DNA of 64,000 nucleotides, from positions 25,404 through 89,403 of the forward strand of contig SCQF01000001.1 of the NCBI GenBank assembly GCA_004321905.1, read 5' to 3'. Positions 46,669 to 55,369 of the stretch are shown here, piece by piece. A model generated the notes under the pieces. That model was not told the origin of the DNA. It was given only the letters and a program-made list of their open reading frames with translations, and ran no database searches. Both the position numbers and the translations under genes were made by a program. Position 1 is the first letter of the stretch. Each line of letters opens with the position of its first letter. Source of the stretch: Verrucomicrobiota bacterium (GTDB lineage Bacteria > Verrucomicrobiota > Kiritimatiellia > CAIQIC01).

Positions 46669-46999
46669 GTGTTGTTCGCTGCTGGTTTGGTGGGTTGCTC
46701 GCCGGGCTTGCCTTGGGGGGGGGCGTCTTCGCCCTTCAGTTTTTTCTTTGCTTCGCGGAGATCGTGCGCCCAGTCGGTGCGATTACCGCCAAATTTGATG
46801 CTGGCGAGCACTTCGTCGGTTTCGGGGTTAGAAAAAATCATCGCCGGCAATTTGCCTTGGATTTCTGTTGCGGCGGGCGCGATACTTTCCGGGAAGCTTT
46901 TGATTTCCTTCACGCGCCACCACCACCGTGCGGTCGCGCGACGACCGCCACCTGCAAGCTCATAACCGCAACCAACCCTGCCACCAGCCACCGTTTCAT
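46665..46999 (-). CDS. Small secreted protein of unknown function, apparent frameshift
   Basis: Signal peptide MKRWLVAGLVAVMSLQVAVVA in one frame ends at stop after GGGGA; remaining coding sequence (VKEIKSFPESIAPAATEIQGKLPAMIFSNPETDEVLASIKF...) continues in the next frame. Confidence 0.5.
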
Positions 47000-47048
47000 A
47001 GATGCCTCCGCTGTCGCCGGGGAAAAGCATAGCGCAGCAGCGGCGGTT

Positions 47049-47094
47049 TTCCAAGGCTTGGAAAAAGGGCGCGGTGTGTTTTCCAAACTTGGAA
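47049..47094. repeat. Paired palindromes, about 31.5-bp phasing (second has N2 centre)
   Basis: TTCCAAGGCTTGGAA, TTCCAAACTTGGAA. Confidence 0.92.
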
Positions 47095-47106
47095 AAACCG
47101 CACGAA

Positions 47107-47598
47107 TTATTTCTTTTCGAGCGCTTCCAGCACCAGCGTCACGCGCGCGACGCCCGGCGCACGCTCGGCGGCGGTGAGATCGAATTCCACCAACTGCCAC
47201 GGTGGACGGGCGTCCGCGGCGGCGCGCAGAAATTGGACGAGATCGGCGAGCGGCGCTTCGCCTTTCACTTCGGTACGGCGCGCCTGCCAGCCGGCCAACG
47301 CCGGTCGGGCTTCGCGCTGCCGGATGCTCGGCGTCACACCGGGCACATGCTGGGCGAAGAGTTCGGCCAAGGGCATGGGCTGTTTGCTGGCTAGCGCCTC
47401 GAACGGCTGCACGGCTTGCTGATTGGCGCGCCAGTCGGCGGCGATTTTTTGCAGCGTGGCGAGGTCGCCGGCTTTGCGCTCGATCCGGCGCAGATCATCG
47501 GAGAGCGTACTCAGCGCGTGCAACGCGAGCGCCACGCCCAGCGTCACCGCGAGCGCCGCCGCGCCCAGCCAAAGCTGTTGTCGGGTGGGGCGGCTCAT
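47107..47598 (-). CDS. GspM-like type II secretion protein
   Basis: N-terminal TM, size and position immediately after GspL-like ORF (overlap 4 bp). Confidence 0.55.
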   Translation of the reverse strand: MSRPTRQQLWLGAAALAVTLGVALALHALSTLSDDLRRIERKAGDLATLQKIAADWRANQQAVQPFEALASKQPMPLAELFAQHVPGVTPSIRQREARPALAGWQARRTEVKGEAPLADLVQFLRAAADARPPWQLVEFDLTAAERAPGVARVTLVLEALEKK

Positions 47599-49049
47599 CG
47601 GCGTGCGCCCTTCAGGGTAAAGCGCACGAGTTCATCAGCGCCGGCTTCCTCGCGGGACAATTCGACGGCGTAGCCGAACGCGCGCAGGCGGGCGGCGAGC
47701 GGATCGCAGCGGTTCCAATCGTCGGTGGCGCCGTGGAGAATCAGCGCCTTGCCGCTGTGCGAGAGAGAATCGAGCGTGACGCGGCAGGCGCGGGCGGCGG
47801 CGAGCACTTCGGCCAGATCGCGCGCGGCGGAAGGCTGGAAGGCGTCGAGGAACGGTTGTAATTCCGTTGCCTGTTTTTTCAGCGCCTTTTGTACTTGGTC
47901 CACTTCCTGGCCGTAGGGAATTTGAGCGGCGCCGGTGAGTTGCTGGGCGGCGGCGACAATCGCGGATTGGACGCGCGTTTCACGGTTGGCCAGCCACGCG
48001 CGCCAGCCCAAGCTGAGTCCGGTGAGCGCGAGTCCGGCCAACAATAAATTCAACGCGGCGTTGCGGCGCGTGCGCGCGCCATGAGCCAGGATCGCGGTAT
48101 GCGTCAAATCGCCGTTGCGCAGATTACCCGTGCCATCGCCGCGCAGTGCGGCGTGGGCCAAAGCGCGCGCCAAAAAGGTGACCGGTTCCGCCAGCATTTT
48201 GAAGCGTACACGCTCGTCAGCGGCCAACGCGGGTTCCAACGGTGCATGCAATTCTGCGCCGGGACCGCACCACAACCATTGAATGGGTTCGGCGGCGTCG
48301 GTAACCGGCAAGGCGCGTAAAATCTGGGTGACGCGTCCGGCCCATTGCCGTATCGCAGGCGCGTCCGGCGTGGCCAGTTCATCCGCGCCCAGCCGGATGC
48401 CGTGCAGGCTGATGAGTTCGCCGCCGTTCGCTCCGCTGCCTACGGCCAGCGCGGTGCGGGCGTCGCCGACGTAGGCCACGATGCGCAGCGCCCTGGGAGC
48501 CAGCGGAATTTCGGTCAGCGCTTGTTGCCAGAGTACGCCGCCTTCGTGCTGCAACAGGACGGGATCCAAGCCGAGTGCGTGATGCTGTTCGAGGCGCGCT
48601 TCGACATCGCTCCGGCGGGCGGCATAGGCGAACGCGCGAAAACGACCCGCGGCGTCGGCTTGCGGGAAGGCGAAGTCGTGGAGACAGATTTCGAGGGGGA
48701 AAGGTAATTGTACATCGAGCAACGCGGGCAGCACTTTGAGCGCTTTGTCGCGCGCCGTGAGTGGTGTTTCGAGCCAGCGTGCGAAGCTTTCGGTTGCGGG
48801 TAGTGCGGCGGAAAGCAAGGCGTGTCCACCGGCCACGGCGGTGGTAATTTCGGTGGTGACGGTTTTCAGCCGTGTAACATCGCCGGTCGTCGTATCCTGC
48901 CAGAGCGTGGTGGTGTTGGCCTTGCGCGTGGCGCGCACCACGACGAGTTGGTGGCGACCGCAATCCGCGCCATAAGCGATACGGCAGCGAGGTATGGATA
49001 TGCTGGCCACGAGGCGGGTTTTATACCAAGTTGGGATCAGAAAAGCCAC
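47595..49049 (-). CDS. GspL/PilM-like protein
   Basis: Actin-like N-terminal region, central TM (LNLLLAGLALTGLSLGWRAWLANRE), operon with GspK-like gene. Confidence 0.6.
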   Translation of the reverse strand: MAFLIPTWYKTRLVASISIPRCRIAYGADCGRHQLVVVRATRKANTTTLWQDTTTGDVTRLKTVTTEITTAVAGGHALLSAALPATESFARWLETPLTARDKALKVLPALLDVQLPFPLEICLHDFAFPQADAAGRFRAFAYAARRSDVEARLEQHHALGLDPVLLQHEGGVLWQQALTEIPLAPRALRIVAYVGDARTALAVGSGANGGELISLHGIRLGADELATPDAPAIRQWAGRVTQILRALPVTDAAEPIQWLWCGPGAELHAPLEPALAADERVRFKMLAEPVTFLARALAHAALRGDGTGNLRNGDLTHTAILAHGARTRRNAALNLLLAGLALTGLSLGWRAWLANRETRVQSAIVAAAQQLTGAAQIPYGQEVDQVQKALKKQATELQPFLDAFQPSAARDLAEVLAAARACRVTLDSLSHSGKALILHGATDDWNRCDPLAARLRAFGYAVELSREEAGADELVRFTLKGARR

Positions 49050-50332
49050 TGCACGATCTCAATGGCGCTGCTTTCATCGCGCCGGGCGATTGCACGAATG
49101 CGCGTGGATTGGCCGTCCGCCATGGCCTCGGCTTCGATCCGAAAAAAAAGGCTGCGTATGTCGAAATAACGCTCAACGACATCTTGGAGGTTCGGATCCA
49201 CCGCGCGCTGGATGGGTCGCAACGAACGGATCGGGCCGCCTTCGCGCAGCGCAAGTAGCGCCTGCACCGCATAACCCTGGTCAACGCCCAGTACCGCCAG
49301 CAGCACCTCGCGACCGGCGGTGTTGATGTTGACGCGAACGGGTCGCTCACGCGCCACGGGGACCACCGTGAAACTATCGAGCAACGCGCTGGCTGTGTGC
49401 GCAAAAACGTTATCCGTTTTCCGCGGGCGGAAAAAATCACGGCTGAAACCATGCACAAAAAAAAGTTCACCCCACGTATAAAGTGGGCGGTTGGCCGCTT
49501 CATAGGGCGGTATTTGTTGGCGATAAAAAGGTGTTTCCCAGAGGCCGCGCGAATCCTCATCCAGCCAATCCGTCAGCGCCGCCAGACGATCCAGCGGCGC
49601 ATAGTCGCCGCCGAGGTTCATCAAATCCATGGCGATATCGGAAGCACTGCGTGATTGCGGCCCCACCGGTGGGATGGCCAGATTATTCCAATCGAAGCTG
49701 CGGTTTTCATCGGTAATGCGGATGCCGACGACGATGCCGGCAGGGTTGGTCGTGAGCTGCGGAATGGCCCATGCTTTGCGTTCGTGATCTACGGTGATGT
49801 CGTCATCGGCGGCCAACCGTTGCAAGGCAACGCGGATGGCCTCGGCCGCGGCTTGGTGCAGGGTGGTTTGTGTCAGAGCGTGTTGCGTGCCGGCCAACTC
49901 CCGCCGTGCGCGCCATTGCACCTGTAGTACCACCCCTGCGATGACGGCAGTGAGGATCAGGGCCATGACCAAGGTCGAGCCGGAGCGACCTTGGCCGGCG
50001 GCTGGGCCATCCTCGTCGGCTGCACTGCGGGAGCCATTGGTGTTGGAACGGGAGCGGCGCCCCCGGCCATAAAACCGATGTTTCCACCAGCCTAGGCCGA
50101 GGCCCAAGCCCAACAGAAGTGGAGCAGCGACCAGAAAGCCGGCGCTGGTCACCAGTTGTTTGTGCGCGGTCTTCTTTTTTTCCAGTCGGCTGGAGATAAA
50201 AAACGCCAGGCTGACCACAACACACAACGAACCCAGCAAGAACGCGACGCGCGCGAGTTTGCCGAGATGCCGGCGTTGGCGTCCGAATCGGCGCGATGAT
50301 CGCGAGTCATGACTGGTTGGTGGGAGCAGCAT
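49037..50332 (-). CDS. GspK-like minor pseudopilin with N-terminal extension
   Basis: GRSGSTLVMALILTAVIAGVVLQVQWRARRE ... RVNINTAGREVLLAVLGVDQGYAVQALLALR. Confidence 0.8.
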   Translation of the reverse strand: MLLPPTSHDSRSSRRFGRQRRHLGKLARVAFLLGSLCVVVSLAFFISSRLEKKKTAHKQLVTSAGFLVAAPLLLGLGLGLGWWKHRFYGRGRRSRSNTNGSRSAADEDGPAAGQGRSGSTLVMALILTAVIAGVVLQVQWRARRELAGTQHALTQTTLHQAAAEAIRVALQRLAADDDITVDHERKAWAIPQLTTNPAGIVVGIRITDENRSFDWNNLAIPPVGPQSRSASDIAMDLMNLGGDYAPLDRLAALTDWLDEDSRGLWETPFYRQQIPPYEAANRPLYTWGELFFVHGFSRDFFRPRKTDNVFAHTASALLDSFTVVPVARERPVRVNINTAGREVLLAVLGVDQGYAVQALLALREGGPIRSLRPIQRAVDPNLQDVVERYFDIRSLFFRIEAEAMADGQSTRIRAIARRDESSAIEIVQWLF

Positions 50333-50337
50333 GGTCG

Positions 50338-52065
50338 TTAGTCACCCCAGCGCGTGCGATCCGTGAGGAAAACTTGATCCATGTTGTTCAGCGGAAACCC
50401 CTGGTTGAGCGGGAAGTCGCCGGGGATGCGGCCTTCGAGCAGCGGGAACCAGCTCCGATAAGGCCCGGTGAGTAGTTCGTGCACATATTTTTTGTCGCGG
50501 GTAATCGTGGTGAAGTAGAGGCCGCGAATGGCGCGCGTGTTATCGGTGATGGCATAAAACTCATCAATGGTCGTCGGCAACTGGAGTGAATCCCGGTTGC
50601 CATACCAAGCGGTGGCCCACGGCATATCGGTGCACAAGAGTTCATTGGGCCGCATCAGGTTGCTCACGCGTTTGATGAACGGCGGATAATAGGGCGGGTA
50701 GGGTGGTCCCACGCGCGACGGAACCAGCGTGAGGATCAGCGGTAGTGCAGCCAAAAACACAAAAAACACGATCATGCTTTGATTCAGAAGGCGTAGGCGG
50801 AACTGCATGCGCTGGAGCAGTACGAAGAAAAAGGCCATGCCGTAGACGATGGCCAGCGGCCAGAAGATGGCCAAAGCCCGTTGTGTGGTATCGTCGAACA
50901 GGGGTGCGACGAGCAGAAACAACAGCAGCCCCGCGCCTGCGCACCAGCGAAAAAGATTTACCTGTGGCCGACTGAATTGAAAGAAAAATGAGGTTAGAAA
51001 AAAGCAAATGAACAGTCCATCGCCCAGCCGACGCACCGGCTGATCATAGAGTTGAATAAAATTGGTTATCCATTTGCCGGTCAGGGTTCGAAAGACGCGG
51101 CTGAATGACAACACAGGGGCCAGCATTCGTTCAAAAGTGTCGCCTTCAAACAGCTTGGTATCGTTTAGCGCGAGATAGGGTGCCAAACCGAAGGGGCCGC
51201 CGCTGATGAAAACGTTACGTACTTCCCATGGCAGCAGCGCCAAGGCAAACAACACGATATAGGCCACCGCCCAGCGCCAGCCGTTTTCCTTGCGCCACGC
51301 CAACCCCACATAGAGCGCCACCGCGGGCGCGATGACCGCGCCGATATACCGCGTATAAACCGCGGCCACCGCGCAGAGCAGTGAGAGTAACAACAGCCCC
51401 AGCCAGTGGTGCGACGTGGGGTTCTCTTGGCGCTGCTCCACCGCCCATAGCGCAAAATACCACGTACCGAGTGCCAGTAGAACCAGCAGCGAAAGGTTTA
51501 GTCCCGAGACGCTCAACTCCCAGGCTGTGGCGCTGAGATAAAATGTGGTCATGGCCCAGAAACCGTGCCGGTGGTCGAACAATCGGCGGCCAAAAAGATA
51601 AACCAGCAGACCGCTTAGCAACGTACACAGGTGTCCAAACGGCACAATGATCCATTGTTCCGGCGTGAACACGCCCGAAATTTGAGGGTTGGCGAACGAT
51701 TCGCGCGTGGCGCGGAAACCCAGCGCCAGTAACGCCGGGTAGAGTGGCGGATGCACGATGTCCGGATGCTGCTCCATCTGCGGATTATGCTGGTGCGATT
51801 TTTCGATCAGATACCACATCGAGGCTGGGCGGATATCCTGCGTCACCAGCCGGTGTTTCTCCATGAGGTTGCGACCGAGTTGCGCATAGTCCATCGCCTC
51901 GGCTTCCTTCAGTCCGGCAAAACGTTTGGCGGTGAACCCGACCATCAACAGCAGGATCACCAGAATATAAAGCGCGCCTTGAATCAAGCGGAGACCAAGG
52001 CCGAGTTCCACATTATAGACCAAATCCTGAACGCGCACCGCAAATGGGTTTTTGTTGTCAGCCAT
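50338..52065 (-). CDS. Glycosyltransferase family 39/ArnT-like membrane protein
   Basis: Multi-TM; DxxxYAQLGRNL and HPPLYPALLALGF motifs. Confidence 0.8.
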   Translation of the reverse strand: MADNKNPFAVRVQDLVYNVELGLGLRLIQGALYILVILLLMVGFTAKRFAGLKEAEAMDYAQLGRNLMEKHRLVTQDIRPASMWYLIEKSHQHNPQMEQHPDIVHPPLYPALLALGFRATRESFANPQISGVFTPEQWIIVPFGHLCTLLSGLLVYLFGRRLFDHRHGFWAMTTFYLSATAWELSVSGLNLSLLVLLALGTWYFALWAVEQRQENPTSHHWLGLLLLSLLCAVAAVYTRYIGAVIAPAVALYVGLAWRKENGWRWAVAYIVLFALALLPWEVRNVFISGGPFGLAPYLALNDTKLFEGDTFERMLAPVLSFSRVFRTLTGKWITNFIQLYDQPVRRLGDGLFICFFLTSFFFQFSRPQVNLFRWCAGAGLLLFLLVAPLFDDTTQRALAIFWPLAIVYGMAFFFVLLQRMQFRLRLLNQSMIVFFVFLAALPLILTLVPSRVGPPYPPYYPPFIKRVSNLMRPNELLCTDMPWATAWYGNRDSLQLPTTIDEFYAITDNTRAIRGLYFTTITRDKKYVHELLTGPYRSWFPLLEGRIPGDFPLNQGFPLNNMDQVFLTDRTRWGD

Positions 52066-52145
52066 GGTAAAAACGCCAAAATTTTCTCGTATTCTAAAGT
52101 GAACTTCCAGCCACTGCAATGGAATTCAAGGGCTGGCGTCTACCT

Positions 52146-52160
52146 TTCCAAGGCTTGGAA
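52146..52160. repeat. Single palindrome
   Basis: TTCCAAGGCTTGGAA. Confidence 0.92.
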
Positions 52161-52195
52161 AACCATGCCCGGCCGCCTATAAACTGCGCCAGGAA

Positions 52196-52651
52196 ATGAA
52201 AATTAAAATCCGTCCGATGACGCCGCGCGACTACGCCGCCGTGATGCAGTTGTGGCGGAGCACGCCCGGCTTGGGTTTGCACGCCACCGATGATTCGCGG
52301 GCCGGTATTCTCCGTTATCTGCGGCGTAATCCCGGCCTGAGCTTTGTCGCCTGCGACGGCGTGCGTCTCGTCGGCGCGGTGCTCTCCGGACACGATGGCC
52401 GGCGTGGCACGCTGCATCATCTCGCGGTCGCTCAGTCCCACCGCAAGCAGGGCATTGGTCAGGCGCTGGTCGCGCGCTGCCGGCGCGCGCTGGCGCGGCA
52501 GCAGATTCCCAAGTGCAATATTTTCGTCTATCGCGCCAACGTCAGCGGGCAGGCCTTCTGGATGCATACGGGCTGGCAGGAACGCACAGATTTGAGTCTG
52601 TTGCAGCAGTGGACCGGGCCGCGGCCCAGCCGCAAACTCCGGGCTTGCTAG
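52196..52651 (+). CDS. GNAT family N-acetyltransferase
   Basis: MTPRDYAAVMQLW ... LHHLAVAQSHRKQGIGQALVARC. Confidence 0.92.
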   Translation: MKIKIRPMTPRDYAAVMQLWRSTPGLGLHATDDSRAGILRYLRRNPGLSFVACDGVRLVGAVLSGHDGRRGTLHHLAVAQSHRKQGIGQALVARCRRALARQQIPKCNIFVYRANVSGQAFWMHTGWQERTDLSLLQQWTGPRPSRKLRAC

Positions 52652-52693
52652 CGGCGGAACACAACCATAAAGTCGCGTTGAGATGAGGACAAA

Positions 52694-54259
52694 ATGAGGC
52701 GGATAATTTCTCTCCTGACCTTGGCGCTCACTGCGACAACGGTATGCGCGGACGACGCGGCGCGGCGGCAAGCCATCTTCAACGAGACGCTGCGCGAGGT
52801 GGATACCGGCGGGCACGTGCTGGTTTTCTGCAACACCGATGAGTTGTTCCAAAACGCCATGACGCGGATCAAAGCGTTGACCAGCGCGGTGCTGACCGCC
52901 ACACCGGCGAACACCAACGCGACACAGGCGGAAGCCATGTGGGACAACGTGGATGGTTTTCTACGAAACATTGGCCTCTATGCGGTGCGTGGCGTGGCCT
53001 TCAGTTCCGTGCCGCGCGCCGATGGCCTCCATACCGCCAGGTTTTTCCTGCATCGTACACCGGCGACAGGCACACTCTGGCGCGTCACGGGCGGCGCGCC
53101 GCGTACGCTCCAAGGCGTGCGCCTGCTGCCGCGCGATACGGTGCTGGCCAGCGTGCAAAATATAGACTTGGCGGCGGCGTGGCAGTTGGCGCGTGACGGC
53201 GTTCGGCAGATCGGTGGCGCGGCGGCGTTGGCCGCCATGGATGCGGGACTGGAAGCCACACGCACCAACCTCGGCATCAATGTTCAGGCGTTGATGGGTG
53301 CGCTGGGCGATGAAGCCTTGCTGGCGGTGCAGCTCTCGTCGGCATCCAACATCATGGTCACGACGGGCGGGCGGTTGCAGGTCTATCCGCGACCGGCGGT
53401 GTTGATTGCGTTCGCGTTACGCGACGCGGCGGTTGTACGCGCGCAGTTTGCGGCCTTGGCGCAGCGCGGCTTGCTCCGTCCGCTGGAGCCCATGGACGGC
53501 GCGCCGGTCTATGCCACACCCATGCTGCCGGCACAAAATACGTCGTTTCCGTTGGCGCCGGTTTTTGTTGTCCGCGACGATTTTCTGCTCTTCGCCACGC
53601 TGCCGGACGTTGCGGCGGCGGCCCAGGCGGCGATGCGGACGGGCGAGGGTTTGTCCACGACGCCAGAGTTCCGCAAGGCTTTTGCCGAATTGCCGAGGCA
53701 GGCGATCAACGGCTTGGTTTATATGCATCCGAAATTCAGCCAGACGCTACAGGACTTTCAACTCCGCACGATATCGGCGGCGCAACCCGAAGAGGTTGGC
53801 TTGGCCATGACGCGTTCTCTATCCAATTGGGTGCAGACCAATCAAGTGGCAGCCGTCCGGATCATCAAGCCCAACGGCATCGCCCTCCAAGCCGTGACGG
53901 GTATCGGCGGACGCGAAATGTTGGCGAGCTTGGCGGTGGCGCCCGTTGGCTTGATGGCTGCCATCGCGGTGCCCAGTTTTATGAACGCGCGCACCAAATC
54001 CGTTCAAAACGCGTGCTACAACAACCTGCGGCTCATTGATGCGGCGCAAGATCAGTATGCGCTGGATCATGCTAATGCCGCACCCCATTCGCTGACGGAT
54101 TTGGTGGGCACCAACGCCTATATCAAGGATACCCCGGTGTGCAAAAGCGGCGGAACGTACACTTTGGGATCGCGCGGTCAACCGGCGCGTTGTAGCGTGC
54201 ATGGCCCTGTGCCGCGCGCGCCGGCCAGAACCAAACACGCCGCGCCAACCACGGAGTAA
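52694..54259 (+). CDS. Secreted protein of unknown function with C-terminal pseudopilin-like domain
   Basis: N-terminal signal peptide; C-terminal [81 protein letters not shown]. Confidence 0.7.
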   Translation: MRRIISLLTLALTATTVCADDAARRQAIFNETLREVDTGGHVLVFCNTDELFQNAMTRIKALTSAVLTATPANTNATQAEAMWDNVDGFLRNIGLYAVRGVAFSSVPRADGLHTARFFLHRTPATGTLWRVTGGAPRTLQGVRLLPRDTVLASVQNIDLAAAWQLARDGVRQIGGAAALAAMDAGLEATRTNLGINVQALMGALGDEALLAVQLSSASNIMVTTGGRLQVYPRPAVLIAFALRDAAVVRAQFAALAQRGLLRPLEPMDGAPVYATPMLPAQNTSFPLAPVFVVRDDFLLFATLPDVAAAAQAAMRTGEGLSTTPEFRKAFAELPRQAINGLVYMHPKFSQTLQDFQLRTISAAQPEEVGLAMTRSLSNWVQTNQVAAVRIIKPNGIALQAVTGIGGREMLASLAVAPVGLMAAIAVPSFMNARTKSVQNACYNNLRLIDAAQDQYALDHANAAPHSLTDLVGTNAYIKDTPVCKSGGTYTLGSRGQPARCSVHGPVPRAPARTKHAAPTTE

Positions 54260-54263
54260 AAAT

Positions 54264-55343
54264 ATGTCGAGCACCTTCGGAACCATATTTCGCGTTACAA
54301 CCTTCGGCGAGAGCCACGGCGGCGGCGTGGGCGCAGTGGTGGATGGCTGCCCTTCGTTGCTCGCGCTGACCGAGGCCGACATCCAGCCGCAACTGGATCG
54401 GCGCCGACCGGGTCAAAGCGCGTTGACGACGCCCCGTGGCGAATTGGACGCGGTACGCATTCTCTCCGGCGTAGAAAACGGCGTCACGCTCGGCACACCC
54501 ATCGCACTGCTCGTGGCCAACCGCGACACGAAACCCGGCGACTACGCGGCGATGTCCAACGTGCCGCGGCCCTCGCACGCAGATTTTACCTACCAAATGA
54601 AATACGGCGTGCGCGCCGCGAGTGGCGGTGGACGGTCCAGCGCGCGGGAGACCATCGGGCGGGTCGCCGCCGGCGCGATTGCGGAGAAGTGGCTGCGTCA
54701 AAAATTCGCTGTCGAGATTGTCGCCTGGGTCAGTGCCGTCGGCGCGGTGGATGCGCCCGATTTATCCGGCGCCGCCGTAACGCGCGCCGCGGTGGAGGCC
54801 AACGCCGTACGCTGCCCGGATGCCGCCGCAGCGCAACGCATGGAGCAGGAAATTCTTGCGGCACGTGCGACAGGCGACTCCGTTGGCGGCATCATCACCT
54901 GCGTCTGCCGTGGCGCCCCGCCGGGCTGGGGCGAGCCGGTGTTCCACAAACTCGAAGCGGTGCTCGCGCAAGCGATGCTTTCGCTGCCGGCGACGAAGGG
55001 GTTTGAGATCGGTTCCGGTTTTGCCGGCGCACGCCAGCGTGGCTCGGCGCACAACGATGCGTTTGTGAGCAAACGCGGCGCGCTGGGTACGACAACCAAC
55101 CGCAGCGGTGGCATTCAGGGTGGGATCACCAACGGCGAGCCGATCATCTTTCGCATCGCCTTCAAGCCGCCAGCGACGATCTGCCAAGCGCAGACCACCG
55201 CCGATTTTGCCGGTCAATCGGCCACGCTGGAAGGCAAAGGCCGGCACGATCCGTGCGTCGTGCCGCGCGCCGTCCCGATTGTGGAAGCGATGGCCGCGCT
55301 GGTGCTGGCCGATGCCGCATTACAGCAGCAAGCGCGCCGTTGA
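54264..55343 (+). CDS. aroC: Chorismate synthase
   Basis: [30 protein letters not shown] ... [29 protein letters not shown]. Confidence 0.97.
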   Translation: MSSTFGTIFRVTTFGESHGGGVGAVVDGCPSLLALTEADIQPQLDRRRPGQSALTTPRGELDAVRILSGVENGVTLGTPIALLVANRDTKPGDYAAMSNVPRPSHADFTYQMKYGVRAASGGGRSSARETIGRVAAGAIAEKWLRQKFAVEIVAWVSAVGAVDAPDLSGAAVTRAAVEANAVRCPDAAAAQRMEQEILAARATGDSVGGIITCVCRGAPPGWGEPVFHKLEAVLAQAMLSLPATKGFEIGSGFAGARQRGSAHNDAFVSKRGALGTTTNRSGGIQGGITNGEPIIFRIAFKPPATICQAQTTADFAGQSATLEGKGRHDPCVVPRAVPIVEAMAALVLADAALQQQARR

Positions 55344-55346
55344 TTT

Positions 55347-55361
55347 TTCCAAGCCTTGGAA
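55347..55361. repeat. Single palindrome at aroC stop codon
   Basis: TTCCAAGCCTTGGAA. Confidence 0.92.
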
Positions 55362-55369
55362 AACTCGGC

